From Cellulomonas sp. (GTDB taxonomy: Bacteria > Actinomycetota > Actinomycetes > Actinomycetales > Cellulomonadaceae): a DNA stretch of 64,000 bases. Location: contig NZ_JADGMY010000017.1 of NCBI RefSeq assembly GCF_015234515.1, positions 144,826-208,825 on the forward strand, in the 5' to 3' direction. Of the stretch, positions 35,847-44,784 are shown one piece after another. The notes under the pieces are model-generated. The model was not told the origin of the DNA. It searched no databases and was given only the letters and a program-made list of their open reading frames with translations. A program made the position numbers and the translations under genes. The number at the start of each line of letters is the position of its first letter. Position 1 is the first letter of the stretch.

Positions 35847-35864
35847 TTCGAACACGTGTTCGAA
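35847..35864 (-). promoter_or_regulatory. LexA (SOS) box, perfect 18-bp palindrome
   Basis: TTCGAACACGTGTTCGAA is fully palindromic and contains the actinobacterial SOS consensus TCGAAC-N4-GTTCGA without mismatch. It lies 7 bases upstream of the GTG of the radical SAM gene and 6 bases after the stop of the gene before it, so it serves only the radical SAM gene. TCGAAT on the transcribed strand at 35846-35851 overlaps the box and is at -10 distance if the transcript starts at the GTG. LexA bound here would block RNA polymerase directly. Confidence 0.87.
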
Positions 35865-35870
35865 CGATGG

Positions 35871-36503
35871 TCAAGGGGGTGGGCCGATCGCGACGCGCAC
35901 GGCCGTGACGCTCGGGGACGCGGGTACCGAGGAGAAGCCGAAACGCACGGGCGGCTCGACGCGGCGCAGCCCGCCGAGGTCCTTGTCGCCCCACCGGGCG
36001 GCGAGGCCGACGACGGCGTGCTGGTCCCGCGCCGCGTAGACCTCCCACGAGCCGTCCGCCCCACGGCCACGCGTGCGGACGCCCGGGACCAGCGTCCGGG
36101 CGACGGCGTCGACCAGACCGGCGCTCGCCCGTGCGCCGACGACCGCGGCGGGCACGAGGCCGAGGAGCGCGCCGACCCGGGTCCGGCGGCCGAGCACGAG
36201 GCGCGCGTGCAGCGGACCGGCCACGACGCTCCAGGTCCGGGTCGCGGCGTCGGCGACCACGCGCACGTCCACGACGTGCACCGTGTCGAACGTGTACAGG
36301 CGGGTGACGAGGTCCACGACGTCGTCACGGCCGGCCAGCAGGGTGCGGGTCCCGTCGGCCCTCTCCACCATGACGTCGGTGAACCCGCCCAGCGGTGAGC
36401 GGCGCCACCGACCGACCACGAGGCGCGTCCCCTGCGCCGTCCCGACGCCCGCGATGTGGCCGTCGAGGACCACGGTGGGCACGCGCGGCGCTGCAGGGGT
36501 CAC
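35871..36503 (-). CDS. Conserved hypothetical protein
   Basis: 210 residues, not recognised. Sequence features are a beta-rich N-terminal part with GRWRRSPLGGFTDVMVERADGTRTLLAG and YTFDTVHVVDVRVV, then LVPAAVVGARASAGLVDAVARTLVPG, then YAARDQHAVVGLAARWGDKDLGGLRRVEPPVRFGFSSVPASPSV. No signal peptide or clear catalytic motif is visible. Homologues in related actinomycetes are likely because codon usage is normal and the gene lies in a conserved region, but no function can be assigned. It starts with GTG, 81 bases after hisS on the same strand, and its stop lies just before the LexA box. Confidence 0.75.
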   Translation of the reverse strand: MTPAAPRVPTVVLDGHIAGVGTAQGTRLVVGRWRRSPLGGFTDVMVERADGTRTLLAGRDDVVDLVTRLYTFDTVHVVDVRVVADAATRTWSVVAGPLHARLVLGRRTRVGALLGLVPAAVVGARASAGLVDAVARTLVPGVRTRGRGADGSWEVYAARDQHAVVGLAARWGDKDLGGLRRVEPPVRFGFSSVPASPSVTAVRVAIGPPP

Positions 36504-36543
36504 GGCGCCACGCTAGGCACGCCCGCCGCGGAGCGCACGACCA

Positions 36544-36579
36544 GCGGGCCGCCCGACGCGTGCGCCGCGGGCGGCCCGC
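36544..36579 (-). terminator. hisS terminator hairpin
   Basis: GCGGGCCGCCCG (36544-36555) pairs exactly with CGGGCGGCCCGC (36568-36579); the loop is 12 bases. It starts 5 bases after the hisS stop codon. It separates hisS from the hypothetical gene downstream on the minus strand. Confidence 0.7.
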
Positions 36580-36584
36580 GCCGG

Positions 36585-37964
36585 TCAGCCCGCCGCGACG
36601 ACCCGCGGCAGCAGGTCCTCGGCCGGGGGGCTCCACGTCGCGGCGTCGGCCGCCGTCTGCTCCCCCGAGCGGATGTCCTTGACCTCGTCCTGCGCGGGAG
36701 CGCCGTCGTCGGTCTCGTCGCCCACGAACCACACGAACGGGATGCCGCGACGGTCGGCGTGCTTGATCTGCTTGCCGAACTTGGCGGCGCTGGGTGCGAC
36801 CTCCGTGGGGATCCCCCGCGCGCGCAGGGCCGCGGCGACGGCGTCGGACCGCGAGCGCCGCTCCTCGGACGTCACCGCGACCAGCACGGCGGTGGGCACC
36901 GACCGGGTCGCGCGCACCAGGCCCGCCGACAGCAGGCGCGAGACGAGCCGGGACACGCCGATCGACAGCCCGACGCCCGGGTAGGTCTGGCTGCCGTCGG
37001 ACGCGAGGGTGTCGTACCGCCCACCCGAGCAGATGGACCCGAGGTCCTCGTGACCGACGAGCACCGTCTCGTAGACCGAGCCCGTGTAGTAGTCGAGCCC
37101 GCGTGCGATCTTCAGGTCGGCCACCAGGACGCCGGGCGCCCGCTCGGCTGCGGCGCTCACGAGCGCACCGAGCTCGCCGAGGCCCTCCTCGAGCAGCTCG
37201 GTCGACGCGCCGTGGCGCTCGGCGAGCTCGCGCACGCGGTCGACGACGGACGCGTCCTCGCCCCGCACGGCCGCGAGCTCGAGGCACGCGGCGGCCTGCT
37301 CCGGCGTGGCGCCGGCCTCGCCGACCAGGAGCCCGGCGACCCCGTCAGGGCCGATCTTGTCGAGCTTGTCGATGCCCCGCAGCACGGCCTCGACGTCGTC
37401 CAGGCCGAGGCCGCGGTAGAAGCCCTCCGCGACCTTGCGGTTGTTGACGAGGATGCGCACGGGCGGGACGCCGAGGTCCCGCAGGGCGCCCAGCGCGTCG
37501 GCCATGACCAGCGGCAGCTCGACCTCGTAGTGGTACGGCAGCGCGCCGGCGCCGACGACGTCGATGTCGGCCTGGACGAACTCGCGGAACCGGCCGTCCT
37601 GGGGGCGCTCGCCGCGCCAGACCTTCTGGATCTGGTAGCGCCGGAACGGGAAGGCGAGGTGCCCCGCGTTCTCCAGCACGTACCGCGCGAACGGCACCGT
37701 GAGGTCGAAGTGCAGCCCGAGCTGGCCGGCGCGGTCCGCGTCACCTGCCTGCGGGTCCTCCTGCAGCCGGCGCAGGACGTAGACCTCCTTCGAGGTCTCC
37801 CCCTTGCGCAGGAGCTGGTCGAGCGGCTCGACGGCACGCGTCTCGATCCCCGCGAACCCGTGCAGCTCGAAGGTGCGGCGCAGGACGTCGAGCACGTGCT
37901 GCTCGACGATGCGCCCGTCGGGCAGCCACTCGGGGAATCCGGACAGGGGTGTGGGACGCGCCAT
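36585..37964 (-). CDS. hisS: Histidine-tRNA ligase
   Basis: 459 residues, class II synthetase. Motif 1 region FPEWLPDGRIVEQHVLDVLRRTFE is present, with the LRKGETSKEVYVLRR-type substrate loop in place of the more common LRPEGT form. Motif 2 is VWRGERPQDGRFREFVQADID, and the histidine signature SGGRYDTLAS is followed by GLSIGVSRLVSRL (motif 3). The C-terminal anticodon domain has VAVTSEERRSRSDAVAAALR. It charges tRNA(His). In many actinobacteria it sits near aspS, as here with two genes between. The ATG start is clear. Confidence 0.96.
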   Translation of the reverse strand: MARPTPLSGFPEWLPDGRIVEQHVLDVLRRTFELHGFAGIETRAVEPLDQLLRKGETSKEVYVLRRLQEDPQAGDADRAGQLGLHFDLTVPFARYVLENAGHLAFPFRRYQIQKVWRGERPQDGRFREFVQADIDVVGAGALPYHYEVELPLVMADALGALRDLGVPPVRILVNNRKVAEGFYRGLGLDDVEAVLRGIDKLDKIGPDGVAGLLVGEAGATPEQAAACLELAAVRGEDASVVDRVRELAERHGASTELLEEGLGELGALVSAAAERAPGVLVADLKIARGLDYYTGSVYETVLVGHEDLGSICSGGRYDTLASDGSQTYPGVGLSIGVSRLVSRLLSAGLVRATRSVPTAVLVAVTSEERRSRSDAVAAALRARGIPTEVAPSAAKFGKQIKHADRRGIPFVWFVGDETDDGAPAQDEVKDIRSGEQTAADAATWSPPAEDLLPRVVAAG

Positions 37965-38039
37965 GGTGTCGATGATCCCAGACCGGGGCGGACGTCCTGC
38001 ACGCCTTCCACGCCCGGGCGCCGCGGAGGCGGCCCGCGC

Positions 38040-38762
38040 TCAGCGGGCGCGGGGCAGGTACGGGTTCGTCGCCAGCTCGGTGGCGACGTCCGTCGCGGGA
38101 CCGTGGCCGGGCAGCACGCGCGACGCCGGCGGCAGGGTCGCGACGACGTCACGCAGCGTCTGCGCCATCGCTGCGGGGTCTCCACCCGGCAGGTCGGTGC
38201 GCCCGATCCCGCCCGCGAACAGCACGTCGCCGGACAGCACGACCGGGTCGGGGTCGCCCCCGTCGAACAGGTACAGCGTGGAGCCCTCGGTGTGCCCCGG
38301 CGCGTGCCGCGCGAGGACCCGGACGCCGCCGAGGTCCAGCTCGACGTCGGGCGTGCGTCCGACGCCGGCGGTGCCGAACGGCTCGACGCGCTCCGGGGCG
38401 CGCCACGACCCGAGGTCGACGCCGGCGGCCCGCAGCGCCTGCGCGAGGGGGCCGGACGGGTCGTGCCGCGGGTCCAGGACACCGAGCGTGCCGAACGGGT
38501 CGTCGAGCCGGTAGGCGTCACCCGCGTGCAGCAGCACCGGCACGTCCAGGTCCCTCGACAGGCCCGGGGCGTCCCAGGTGTGATCGGCGTGGCCGTGCGT
38601 GACGAGCACGGCGCGAGGCGTCAGCCCACGCGCCGCGACCAGAGCCCTGACCTGCACACCTGCACCGGCTCCGGGGTCCACGACGACGCACGCGCCGTCC
38701 TGCGCGACGAGCACGGAGCACCGGGCGGCGAAGACGGGCGCGACGACCGTGAGAACCTCCAT
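38040..38762 (-). CDS. MBL-fold metallo-hydrolase (glyoxalase II-like)
   Basis: 240 residues. Metal-binding HGHADH (HxHxDH) is near residue 58. The later His and Asp ligands are in HAPGHTEGSTLYLFDGG, VLSGDVLF and RVLPGHGP. These are the full set for a binuclear-metal beta-lactamase-fold hydrolase of the glyoxalase II type. The ORF order hisS-MBL-cyclophilin matches the M. tuberculosis region near Rv2581c. A substrate cannot be stated; thioester hydrolysis is likely. The ATG at 38760-38762 (MEVLTVVAPV) fits family starts better than a GTG 9 bases upstream. Confidence 0.9.
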   Translation of the reverse strand: MEVLTVVAPVFAARCSVLVAQDGACVVVDPGAGAGVQVRALVAARGLTPRAVLVTHGHADHTWDAPGLSRDLDVPVLLHAGDAYRLDDPFGTLGVLDPRHDPSGPLAQALRAAGVDLGSWRAPERVEPFGTAGVGRTPDVELDLGGVRVLARHAPGHTEGSTLYLFDGGDPDPVVLSGDVLFAGGIGRTDLPGGDPAAMAQTLRDVVATLPPASRVLPGHGPATDVATELATNPYLPRAR

Positions 38763-38865
38763 GCACCGCACGCTAGACGAGCGCGCGCACCGGTGCGCGC
38801 GCCGCGTGCCGCGCCACGCGGCGCGCGCCCGTGCCGTACGTGCGCGACGACGCCCCCGCCTTGCC

Positions 38866-38871
38866 TAGACT
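38866..38871 (+). promoter_or_regulatory. Candidate -10 for the cyclophilin gene
   Basis: TAGACT lies about 100 bases upstream of the plus-strand cyclophilin gene, inside the 208-base gap between the two divergent starts. This is the only AT-containing hexamer of that kind nearby. No good -35 is seen. The remainder of the gap shows no clear repeat or structure. Confidence 0.3.
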
Positions 38872-38970
38872 GTCCGGGGTCCGGCACGTGTCCGCCGGTC
38901 GCAGGCCTGACGGCGGCGGTGCTCAGCACGACGGAGCCGCACGCCCGGGCACGACGAGACGAGGAGAGCG

Positions 38971-39753
38971 GTGTCTTCGAAGCGCGAGCGCGAGTACGAG
39001 CGCCGTCGGTACGAGAAGCTGCACGAACGTCAGCTCCAGGCGCAGCGCGCGCGGCAGAGGCGCACGCGCGTCGTGGCCGGCGGCGTCGTCGCGGTGCTCG
39101 CGCTGGGACTGTGCGCGGTCGCGGTCGTGAACCTGTCACGTGACGGGGAGCCGTCAGCGGCCTCCCCGACCGACGGCTCCGCGCCGGCCCCGGCGCCGCT
39201 GGCCACGTACCCGCCGCGCACCGGCAACGGCGGCGTGGTCCCGGACGCGGCGCTGGCCGAGGACCGGACGTGGAGCGGCACCATCTCGACGTCCGCGGGC
39301 GACGTGGGCATCGAGCTCGACGGGCAGGCCGCCCCGCAGGCGGTCGCGAACTTCGTGACTCTCGCAGCCGAGGGGTACTTCGACGACACGATCTGCCACC
39401 GGCTCGTGCCCGAGGGCATCTACGTGCTGCAGTGCGGTGACCCCACCGCCACCGGCACCGGCGGCCCGGGGTACTCGTGGGGCCCGGTCGAGAACGCGCC
39501 GGCCGACGACGTCTACCCCGCCGGCACCATCGCCATGGCCCGCATCGGCGGCGACGCCGAGTCGATGGGCTCCCAGTTCTTCCTCGTCTACGAGGACTCG
39601 CAGATCCCGTCAGACGCGGCGGGCGGTTACACCGTGTTCGGCCACATCACGTCCGGTCTGGACGTCGTGAAGGCCATCGCTGACGCGGGGACCCAGGACG
39701 GCAACGAACGTCCGGTCACCGACGTCACCATCGAGGGAGTGGAGATCCAGTGA
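38971..39753 (+). CDS. Membrane-anchored peptidyl-prolyl cis-trans isomerase (cyclophilin)
   Basis: 260 residues. A highly charged cytoplasmic segment (SSKREREYERRRYEKLHERQ) precedes one membrane helix at about residues 35-54 (VAGGVVAVLALGLCAVAVV). A Pro/Ala-rich linker follows, then an extracellular cyclophilin domain with VANFVTLAAEGYFDDTICHR and AMARIGGDAESMGSQFFLVY. It folds exported proteins by isomerising Xaa-Pro bonds. The GTG at 38971 has GAGGAGAG just upstream. It overlaps the DUF349 gene by GTGA. In M. tuberculosis the ppiB gene (Rv2582) sits in the same place. Confidence 0.93.
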   Translation: MSSKREREYERRRYEKLHERQLQAQRARQRRTRVVAGGVVAVLALGLCAVAVVNLSRDGEPSAASPTDGSAPAPAPLATYPPRTGNGGVVPDAALAEDRTWSGTISTSAGDVGIELDGQAAPQAVANFVTLAAEGYFDDTICHRLVPEGIYVLQCGDPTATGTGGPGYSWGPVENAPADDVYPAGTIAMARIGGDAESMGSQFFLVYEDSQIPSDAAGGYTVFGHITSGLDVVKAIADAGTQDGNERPVTDVTIEGVEIQ

Positions 39754-41585
39754 CCGAGCACCCGACGACGTCGTCCCCGGACGACGCCGAGCAGGCTCCC
39801 CCCCTCGCGGGCGACCCGGCGGACACGTCCGCCGGCGTCACCGACGCGCCCGCACCCGAGGCGGCGGCTGACGTCGCCGACGTCGCACCGCCCGCCGAGG
39901 ACGCCGCGCACGAGTCCGACGCCTCGCCCGCGGAGGTCCCCACGGACGCTGCGGCCCAGGGCGCGGAGACCGACGACGCAACCGTCACGGACGTCGCACC
40001 GACGCAGGACGCGGCGCAGGCGCCGGCCGCGGACGCCACCGAGGCACCCGCGCCGGAGACGGCCCAGGCGCCCGCACCGGACGCACCCGAGGCACCCGCA
40101 CCGGAGACGCCCGAGGCACCCGCAGCCGAGGTCGCGGACACGCCGTCGTCGGACGACGCCCCCAGCGCCGCTGCGTCTGCCGGCTCGCCGGCGCCCGCGA
40201 CGCCCGCACCGCGCCCGTCGCCGTCGGCGATGCGTCCGCTCCCCCGTCCGGTGCCGCGACCGTCCGCGGTGACGACGTCCCCGACCGGACCCGTCGTGCC
40301 GGTCCCGACCCCGGACGAGGAGGCCGCCGCCGCGCACGCCGCGACCTTCGGGCGCGTCGACGAGGACGGCACCGTGCACGTCGTCGAGGCCGCGGGCGAG
40401 CGCGTCGTGGGGCAGTTCCCCGGCGCGAGCGCCCCGGAGGCGCTCGCGCTGTACGTGCGGCGCTTCCTGGACCTGCAGGCGAAGGTCGCGCTGTTCGACG
40501 CGCGGCTGTCCGCGACGGACCTGTCGGTCAAGGAGATCGACCAGACGCTCACGCGCCTCACCGAGGAGCTCGCCGAGCCCGCCGCGGTCGGCGACCTGGA
40601 CGCGCTGCGTGCGCGGCTGGAGGGGCTGCGGGCCCGTGCCGCCGAGCGTCGCGCGCAGGCGGACGCCGAGCGTGCCGCGGCCCGCGAGGCCGCCGTCGCC
40701 GCGCGCACGCAGATCGTCGAGCAGGCCGAGAAGATCGCGGCGACCGACCCGTCCCGCATCCAGTGGCGTCCGGCCGGTGAGCAGCTGCGCACGCTGCTGG
40801 ACCAGTGGAAGGACGCCCAGCGGTCCGGTCCGCGCATCGACCGCCCCACGGAGGAGTCGCTCTGGAAGCGGTTCAGCCACGCGCGCACGACGTTCGACCG
40901 CGAGCGTCGGCACTTCTTCGCCGAGCTCGAGTCGCGCAACTCCGAGGCCAAGGCCGTCAAGGAGCAGCTCGTCGCCGACGCCGAGAGGCTCGCGACGAGC
41001 ACCGACTGGGGTGCCACGTCCGCGGCGTTCCGCGACCTCATGACGCGCTGGAAGGCGGCCGGGCGGGCGAACCGCCAGGTCGACGACGCCCTCTGGGCCC
41101 GGTTCCGGGCCGCGCAGGACGCGTTCTTCGCAGCCCGCGACGCCGCGAACCAGGCCATCGACGAGGAGTTCCGCGCGAACCTCGAGGTCAAGGAGGCGCT
41201 GCTCGTCGAGGCGGAGGCGCTGCTGCCGATCCGTGACCTGGGCGCCGCCAAGGCCGCGCTGCGCTCCCTGCAGGACCGGTGGGACGCCGCGGGCAAGGTG
41301 CCGCGCGCCGACGTGCAGCGCGTCGAGGGCCGGATGCGCGCCGTCGAGAGCGCGGTGCGCGACGCCGACTCGGCGCAGTGGCGTCGCAGCAACCCCGAGA
41401 CGCGTGCGCGCGCCGAGGGCGCGGCCGCCCAGCTCGAGCAGGCCATCGCCGGGCTCGAGGCCGACCTCGCAGCCGCGCAGGCGGCCGGGGACCAGCGCCG
41501 GGTGAAGGAGGCGCAGGCGGCGCTCGACGCACGTCGCGCCTGGCTCGAGCAGGTGCAGCGGGCCGCTCAGGACGCGCGCGGCTGA
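39750..41585 (+). CDS. DUF349 domain protein with long Ala/Pro-rich N-terminus
   Basis: 611 residues. The first roughly 185 residues are a disordered acidic Ala/Pro/Asp-rich arm. Residues 98-129 contain four 8-residue repeats (EAPAPETA, QAPAPDAP, EAPAPETP, EAPAAEVA). The remainder is helical and contains the repeated DUF349 pattern, e.g. LRTLLDQWKDAQRSGPRIDRPTEESLWKRF and RDLMTRWKAAGRANRQVDDALWARF, with Trp every 75 residues or so. DUF349 proteins are thought to be RNA- or ribosome-related factors (a ProQ-like RNA chaperone has been proposed for one group), with no settled role. It begins with GTG, overlapping the cyclophilin stop. Confidence 0.9.
   Translation: MTEHPTTSSPDDAEQAPPLAGDPADTSAGVTDAPAPEAAADVADVAPPAEDAAHESDASPAEVPTDAAAQGAETDDATVTDVAPTQDAAQAPAADATEAPAPETAQAPAPDAPEAPAPETPEAPAAEVADTPSSDDAPSAAASAGSPAPATPAPRPSPSAMRPLPRPVPRPSAVTTSPTGPVVPVPTPDEEAAAAHAATFGRVDEDGTVHVVEAAGERVVGQFPGASAPEALALYVRRFLDLQAKVALFDARLSATDLSVKEIDQTLTRLTEELAEPAAVGDLDALRARLEGLRARAAERRAQADAERAAAREAAVAARTQIVEQAEKIAATDPSRIQWRPAGEQLRTLLDQWKDAQRSGPRIDRPTEESLWKRFSHARTTFDRERRHFFAELESRNSEAKAVKEQLVADAERLATSTDWGATSAAFRDLMTRWKAAGRANRQVDDALWARFRAAQDAFFAARDAANQAIDEEFRANLEVKEALLVEAEALLPIRDLGAAKAALRSLQDRWDAAGKVPRADVQRVEGRMRAVESAVRDADSAQWRRSNPETRARAEGAAAQLEQAIAGLEADLAAAQAAGDQRRVKEAQAALDARRAWLEQVQRAAQDARG
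40041..40136 (+). repeat. Four 24-bp in-frame repeats in the DUF349 gene
   Basis: 32 codons encode four 8-residue units of the pattern EAPAPETx. The region sits in the predicted disordered N-terminal arm. The unit is a multiple of three, so length change would keep the frame. Confidence 0.75.
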
Positions 41586-41605
41586 CGCCGGGACCCGTCC
41601 GTCCA

Positions 41606-41652
41606 CAGGATGCCCGTCCGCTCCCCGCAGGGGGATGCGGGCGGGCATCCTG
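41606..41652 (+). terminator. Terminator hairpin after the DUF349 gene
   Basis: CAGGATGCCCG (41606-41616) pairs with CGGGCATCCTG (41642-41652), 11 bp. The loop contains a second stem CCCGCA/TGCGGG. It begins 20 bases after the DUF349 stop. The next gene starts 7 bases beyond it, so read-through or a second promoter must feed that gene. Confidence 0.6.
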
Positions 41653-41658
41653 GCGTCC

Positions 41659-42246
41659 ATGACGCTCTGCGACCCGGGCCCGGCCCCGGCGGCCCTGCAC
41701 CGGCTGCGTCCACGCGTCGGCGCACCGGGACCGGACGTCGTCCGGCGTGACGACGTCCCGCCCTGGGCGTGGACCGGTCTTCACCTCGACGGCGCCCTCG
41801 TGCACCTGTGGCGGGACACGTCACGCGTCACCGGCACACCCGAGAGCCCGACGCTGCGTGCGTGCGCCTTCGCGCCGCTCGTCCCCCGGCGCGGTGCGGT
41901 CGGGCGCCTCGCGGCCGCGTGGGTCCACGCCGGCGGGAGCCCACCCGACCGTGTGACGGTGCTCGTGCGCTCCGGTGCGCGCCGCCCCGGGCCGCATCCG
42001 GACCGCGTGTCCGCGGAGGCGGACCTCACCGACGACGACCTGCAGACCGTCGGCGGCGTGCTCGTCACCACCGTGGCTCGCACGGGGGTGGACGTCGCCC
42101 GCTGGCTGCCCGCTCACACGGCCGTGCCGGTGCTGCGCGCGCTCGTCACGCACGGGCTGGACCCCGACGGCACGCTGCGTCGTCTCGAGGCGCACGCGGG
42201 GGGCCGCGGTCTGCGCGCGGCGCGTGCGACGCTCCGCCAGGTGTGA
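41659..42246 (+). CDS. Hypothetical protein
   Basis: 195 residues, not recognised. The protein has no signal peptide or clear membrane helix. The sequence is Arg/Ala/Pro-rich with ALVHLWRDTSRVTGTPESP and VLVTTVARTGVDVARWLPAHTAVPVLRALVTHGL, the latter looking like the C-terminal half of helix-rich AbiEi-like proteins, but the match is too weak for a call. Codon usage has the high-GC third positions of a real gene. The ATG at 41659 has no strong ribosome binding site; an ATG at 41635 would lie within the terminator hairpin loop. It converges on rel with a 38-base gap. Confidence 0.65.
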   Translation: MTLCDPGPAPAALHRLRPRVGAPGPDVVRRDDVPPWAWTGLHLDGALVHLWRDTSRVTGTPESPTLRACAFAPLVPRRGAVGRLAAAWVHAGGSPPDRVTVLVRSGARRPGPHPDRVSAEADLTDDDLQTVGGVLVTTVARTGVDVARWLPAHTAVPVLRALVTHGLDPDGTLRRLEAHAGGRGLRAARATLRQV

Positions 42247-42284
42247 ACCGCCCCCGCCGGGTCGCAGCAGACGCCCGGGACTGA

Positions 42285-44675
42285 TCAGGCTCGGATCGCG
42301 GGCTCCTCGGCGCCCCGTGACCCGGTGACCCGGTAGACGTCGAACACGCCCTCGACCTTGCGGACCGCGCTGAGCACCGACGTCAGGTGCGAGGGTTCGG
42401 CCATCTCGAACACGAAGCGCGACAGCGCCACCCGGTCCCGCGACGTGGAGACCGACGCCGACAGGATGTTCACGTGGTGGTCCGACAGGACGCGCGTCAC
42501 GTCCGAGAGCAGACGACTGCGGTCGAGCGCCTCCACCTGGATCTGCACCAGGAACAGCTGCGAGCTGGTGTGCGTCCACTCCACCTCGACGATCCGCTCG
42601 GGCTGACGGCGCAGTGCGTCGACGTTGAGGCAGTCCGTGCGGTGCACCGAGACGCCCGCGCCACGCGTGACGAACCCGATGATGTCGTCGCCCGGAACAG
42701 GGGTGCAGCACTTCGCGAGCTTCACCCACACGTCGGCCACGCCCTTGACGACGACACCCGGGTCGCCGGTCCGCACGCGGCGCCCCGTGGCCCCCGGGCG
42801 CGCAGCCTCGGCGAGGTCCTCCTCCTGGGCCGGCTCTCCCCCCAGCGAGTGCACCAGGCGCTGCACGACGGACGCGGCCGAGGCCTGGCCCTCCCCGACA
42901 GCCGCGTACAGGGCCGACACGTCCGCGAAGCGCATCTCGTTCGCCAGCGCGACGAGCGCCTCGTGCGACATCAGGCGCTGGATCGGCAGGTTCTGCTTGC
43001 GCATCGCCTTGGCGATCGCGTCCTTGCCGTGCTCGATCGCCTCCTCGCGGCGCTCCTTGGTGAACCACTGGCGGATCTTGTTGCGCGCGCGGGGGCTCTT
43101 GACGAACGCGAGCCAGTCACGGCTGGGCCCCGCCGTCTCGGACTTCGACGTGAAGACCTCGACGACGTCACCGTTCTCGAGCGTCGAGTCCAGGGGCACG
43201 AGCCGGCCGTTGACGCGCGCGCCCATGGTCCGGTGCCCGACCTCGGTGTGCACCGCGTAGGCGAAGTCCACGGGCGTGGAGCCCGCCGGGAGCGCCTGCA
43301 CGTCGCCCTTGGGGGTGAACACGTAGACCTCGGCGCCCGCGATCTCGTCACGCAGCAGGTCGAGGAACTCGGCGGGGTCGGCGGTCTCGCGCTGCCAGTC
43401 GACGAGCTGGCGCAGCCAGGTCATGTCGTTGCCGGCGGCGTCCTGCGGCCCGTTGCTCTTGGTCGTCTCCTTGTACTTCCAGTGCGCCGCGACCCCGTAC
43501 TCCGCGCGGCGGTGCATGTCGTGCGTCCGGATCTGGATCTCGACGGGCTTGCCGCCCGGACCGATCACCGTCGTGTGCAGCGACTGGTAGAGGTTGAACT
43601 TCGGCATCGCGATGTAGTCCTTGAACCGGCCGGGGACCGGGTTCCACCGCGCATGCAGCGCACCGAGCGCCGCGTAGCAGTCGCGCACCGTGTCGACCAG
43701 GACGCGCACGCCCACGAGGTCGTAGATGTCCGTGAAGTCACGGCCGCGCACGATCATCTTCTGGTAGATCGAGTAGTAGTGCTTGGGCCGGCCGGTGACG
43801 GTCGCCTTGATCTTGGCGGTCCGCAGGTCGGCACCGACCTGGTCACTCACCGTGGCCAGGTACTCCTCGCGTGCCGGTGCCCGCTCGGCCACGAGGTGGA
43901 CGATCTCGTCGTAGACCTTGGGGTAGAGGGTCGCGAACGACAGGTCCTCGAGCTCCCACTTGATGGTGTTCATGCCGAGCCGGTGCGCCAGGGGCGCGTA
44001 GATCTCGAGCGTCTCGCGCGCCTTCTTCTCCGCCGAGGCGGCCGAGACGAACTTCCACGTGCGGGCGTTGTGCAGGCGGTCGGCCAGCTTGATGACGAGG
44101 ACCCGGATGTCGCGGGACATCGCGACGACCATCTTGCGGACGGTCTCGGACTGCGCCGCGTCGCCGTAGGCGACCTTGTCGAGCTTGGTGACGCCGTCGA
44201 CGAGCATCGCGACCTCGGGACCGAAGTCGCTGCGCAGCTGGTCGAGCGAGTACTCGGTGTCCTCGACCGTGTCGTGCAGCAGCGCCGCGACGATCGTGGA
44301 CGGTGTCATGCCGAGCTCGGCGAGGATCGTCGCGACCGCGACCGGGTGGGTGATGTACGGGTCGCCGCTCTTGCGGAGCTGACCACGGTGGGCGTGCTCC
44401 GCGACGACGTAGGCCTGCTCGATCACCGACAGGTCGGCCTTGGGGTGGTTGGTGCGCACCGCCTGCAGCACCGGCTCGAGCGCCGGGTAGGCCGGTGAGG
44501 AGCGACCCGAGAGCCGCGCGAGGCGTGCCCGGACGCGGCCCGTGGATCCCGTCGGGTGCTCGTTCTCGTGCGATCCGTTGGCACCGGCGCCGGAGGTCTG
44601 CGCCTCGGCGGGCGCGGGCGTGACGGGCACGGGTGACGTCACCGCGTCCGTCCCTGCTCCGAGCTTGTCCGCCAT
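42285..44675 (-). CDS. rel: Bifunctional (p)ppGpp synthetase/hydrolase RelA/SpoT (Rel)
   Basis: 796 residues, with the full Rel layout. The HD hydrolase domain at about residues 90-200 has [11 protein letters not shown] and [12 protein letters not shown]. The synthetase domain at about residues 280-400 has [13 protein letters not shown] and [24 protein letters not shown] follows at about 455-520 ([18 protein letters not shown]), then a helical region, a Cys-rich [17 protein letters not shown] segment and a C-terminal ACT domain. Both activities look intact. It makes and degrades the stringent alarmone. The ATG at 44673-44675 follows a GGAGGGG stretch. The order rel-apt-secF-secD is conserved among actinobacteria. 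Confidence 0.96.
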   Translation of the reverse strand: MADKLGAGTDAVTSPVPVTPAPAEAQTSGAGANGSHENEHPTGSTGRVRARLARLSGRSSPAYPALEPVLQAVRTNHPKADLSVIEQAYVVAEHAHRGQLRKSGDPYITHPVAVATILAELGMTPSTIVAALLHDTVEDTEYSLDQLRSDFGPEVAMLVDGVTKLDKVAYGDAAQSETVRKMVVAMSRDIRVLVIKLADRLHNARTWKFVSAASAEKKARETLEIYAPLAHRLGMNTIKWELEDLSFATLYPKVYDEIVHLVAERAPAREEYLATVSDQVGADLRTAKIKATVTGRPKHYYSIYQKMIVRGRDFTDIYDLVGVRVLVDTVRDCYAALGALHARWNPVPGRFKDYIAMPKFNLYQSLHTTVIGPGGKPVEIQIRTHDMHRRAEYGVAAHWKYKETTKSNGPQDAAGNDMTWLRQLVDWQRETADPAEFLDLLRDEIAGAEVYVFTPKGDVQALPAGSTPVDFAYAVHTEVGHRTMGARVNGRLVPLDSTLENGDVVEVFTSKSETAGPSRDWLAFVKSPRARNKIRQWFTKERREEAIEHGKDAIAKAMRKQNLPIQRLMSHEALVALANEMRFADVSALYAAVGEGQASAASVVQRLVHSLGGEPAQEEDLAEAARPGATGRRVRTGDPGVVVKGVADVWVKLAKCCTPVPGDDIIGFVTRGAGVSVHRTDCLNVDALRRQPERIVEVEWTHTSSQLFLVQIQVEALDRSRLLSDVTRVLSDHHVNILSASVSTSRDRVALSRFVFEMAEPSHLTSVLSAVRKVEGVFDVYRVTGSRGAEEPAIRA

Positions 44676-44784
44676 CGGCGCGCATCCCCTCCCGTCGTCC
44701 GGACGAGTCTACGACCGCGTCCCGTCCGGTCCGACATCGGCACGTCTCACCACGACCCGGTGGGCCACCTGCGACGCTCCGACG

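Noticed and set aside
41635-41658. Upstream ATG start for the 41659-42246 hypothetical gene
   Set aside because: It lies inside the loop of the DUF349 terminator hairpin; the later ATG leaves the hairpin intact, although evidence for either is weak.
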